Shown piece by piece: positions 63,215 to 64,000 of a DNA stretch of 64,000 nucleotides; the first letter of the stretch is position 1, and every line of letters starts with the position of its first letter. The translations under genes and the position numbers were made by a program. A model generated the notes under the pieces. That model saw only the letters and a list, made by a program, of their open reading frames with translations, did no database searches and was not told the DNA's origin. This stretch comes from Bacteroidales bacterium UBA1181. GTDB lineage: Bacteria; Bacteroidota; Bacteroidia; Bacteroidales; Paludibacteraceae. Where the stretch lies: positions 123,260 through 187,259 of the forward strand of contig DBYR01000018.1 of assembly GCA_002310215.1 (NCBI GenBank), given 5' to 3'.

Positions 63215-63324
63215 TATAAATCGCCTCATTTTATATCCTATCGCATATAAAAAATATACGACCCTGCGATTTTACATTTGACCGAATATAATTGCTAAGT
63301 TGTTGGAGGCTGAAGCGACTGGTA

Positions 63325-63960
63325 TCACTCCTGTCTTATAACCCGAACCGCCCCCGTACTATGAATCCGTACGATAGGATTCGCATCGTTTTCGGCCAGC
63401 CATTGCAAGCGTTCCAGATAGGGTTTGACCATCATCGGTCGACGTTTGCCCATCACACGGAACATTTCTGGAGCCTCCATCCGCACCTTGTCGTCGTTGT
63501 CACTCAACAAGTTGGCGAACAGGGGCATGTGCGTCTCGTAGGGGTCGGGCGTATTGGTGGCGATGTTCTCCGACGCCCAGATGAAACTCAGGCGGACTTG
63601 AGGGGTACTATCCGAAGCCAGGCCAAACATCTTTTCCCAATGGGGTTGTACGAGTTCAAACCGTGCCCGTCCGATCCGGCCCAGTGCATTCAGCGCCCGT
63701 TCACGAAAGAGGTCATTGGGCGCATCCATGAACGAAGCGATCTTGCCAACGTATGGCTCGATCGTCTCCGGATATTGCAGTCCCATCTCCCCCAAGAGCC
63801 AAAGCGCCTTAGCAGTAATCTTCGGCGATTGGTTTTCAAGCAGTGCCCCAACATAGGGGATGCTTTCCTGCCAAACGGTTTTGTCCTTGGTCAGGGCTGA
63901 CAGCTGGCTGTATAAGGTCTTCTCGGAAGAGCTATTGGGGGTGTCTGTGGGGTTGCTCAT
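63325..63960 (-). CDS. HEAT-repeat protein
   Basis: The 211 residues are entirely helical, with about five HEAT-like repeats (ITAKALWLLGEMGLQYPETI, FRERALNALGRIGRARFELV, VRLSFIWASENIATNTPDP, VRMEAPEMFRVMGKRRPMMV). There is no signal peptide or catalytic motif. Such proteins are protein-protein scaffolds. The gene is near the window end and may be part of a larger operon extending beyond it; the 40 bp upstream show no promoter. Function is unknown. Confidence 0.8.
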   Translation of the reverse strand: MSNPTDTPNSSSEKTLYSQLSALTKDKTVWQESIPYVGALLENQSPKITAKALWLLGEMGLQYPETIEPYVGKIASFMDAPNDLFRERALNALGRIGRARFELVQPHWEKMFGLASDSTPQVRLSFIWASENIATNTPDPYETHMPLFANLLSDNDDKVRMEAPEMFRVMGKRRPMMVKPYLERLQWLAENDANPIVRIHSTGAVRVIRQE

Positions 63961-64000
63961 AATATATTTCTTCTAATTCTGCTGAATTTTTGTAAGTATC

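Overview
The window comes from a Bacteroidota genome, most likely a T9SS-bearing member of the order Bacteroidales (Prevotellaceae or a relative). The evidence is type IX secretion C-terminal sorting domains on at least five proteins, a UpxY-type antiterminator, DUF1573 and DUF4369 proteins, and many promoters of the Bacteroidetes form TAnnTTTG. Species cannot be fixed from sequence alone.

Layout. Positions 1-27040 hold two tandem giant cell-surface genes. The first is only a 3' end. The second encodes 8304 residues: a signal peptide, an N-terminal domain of about 460 residues, about 91 Cys-containing Ig/PKD-like modules and a type B T9SS sorting domain. The modules fall into a regular three-module super-period. 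Positions 27118-30292 carry mutS2 and an outer-membrane barrel gene. Positions 30381-35032 (minus) carry a secreted glycan-degrading pair, GH16 and a GH43-GH30-lectin fusion. Positions 35281-39937 hold a radical-SAM activase, a divergent orphan UpxY gene, a C69-family protein lacking its nucleophilic Cys, and an M23 peptidase. Positions 40171-43556 form a thiol-redox-looking cluster: DUF1573, a thioredoxin-fold lipoprotein, a CcdA-like membrane protein and a second DUF1573 protein. Positions 43650-49361 hold metE, a divergent Lrp/AsnC regulator, pgk and a secreted esterase.

Positions 49456-61859 (minus) are a composite defence operon. Transcription order is hsdM, DUF1016 nuclease, an interrupted small membrane gene, hsdS, a Hachiman-like hamA/hamB pair, an XRE-ImmA/IrrE-PIN cassette, hsdR and a broken small gene. 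Twice in this operon the 5' end of an hsd gene is duplicated with cargo between the copies: hsdS around the small membrane gene, and hsdR around the XRE-ImmA-PIN cassette. Repeated cargo insertion at hsd start sites is the most unusual structural feature here, together with the triplet-module giant protein. Positions 61911-63960 hold a GNAT acetyltransferase, an alpha/beta hydrolase and a HEAT-repeat protein.

No tRNA, rRNA, CRISPR array or complete insertion sequence was seen. Only one gap between recognisable full-length genes reaches about 300 bp (58892-59193), and it is filled by the interrupted membrane gene. Start sites were moved for seven genes where the longest reading frame began with GTG or TTG, or upstream of a strong promoter.
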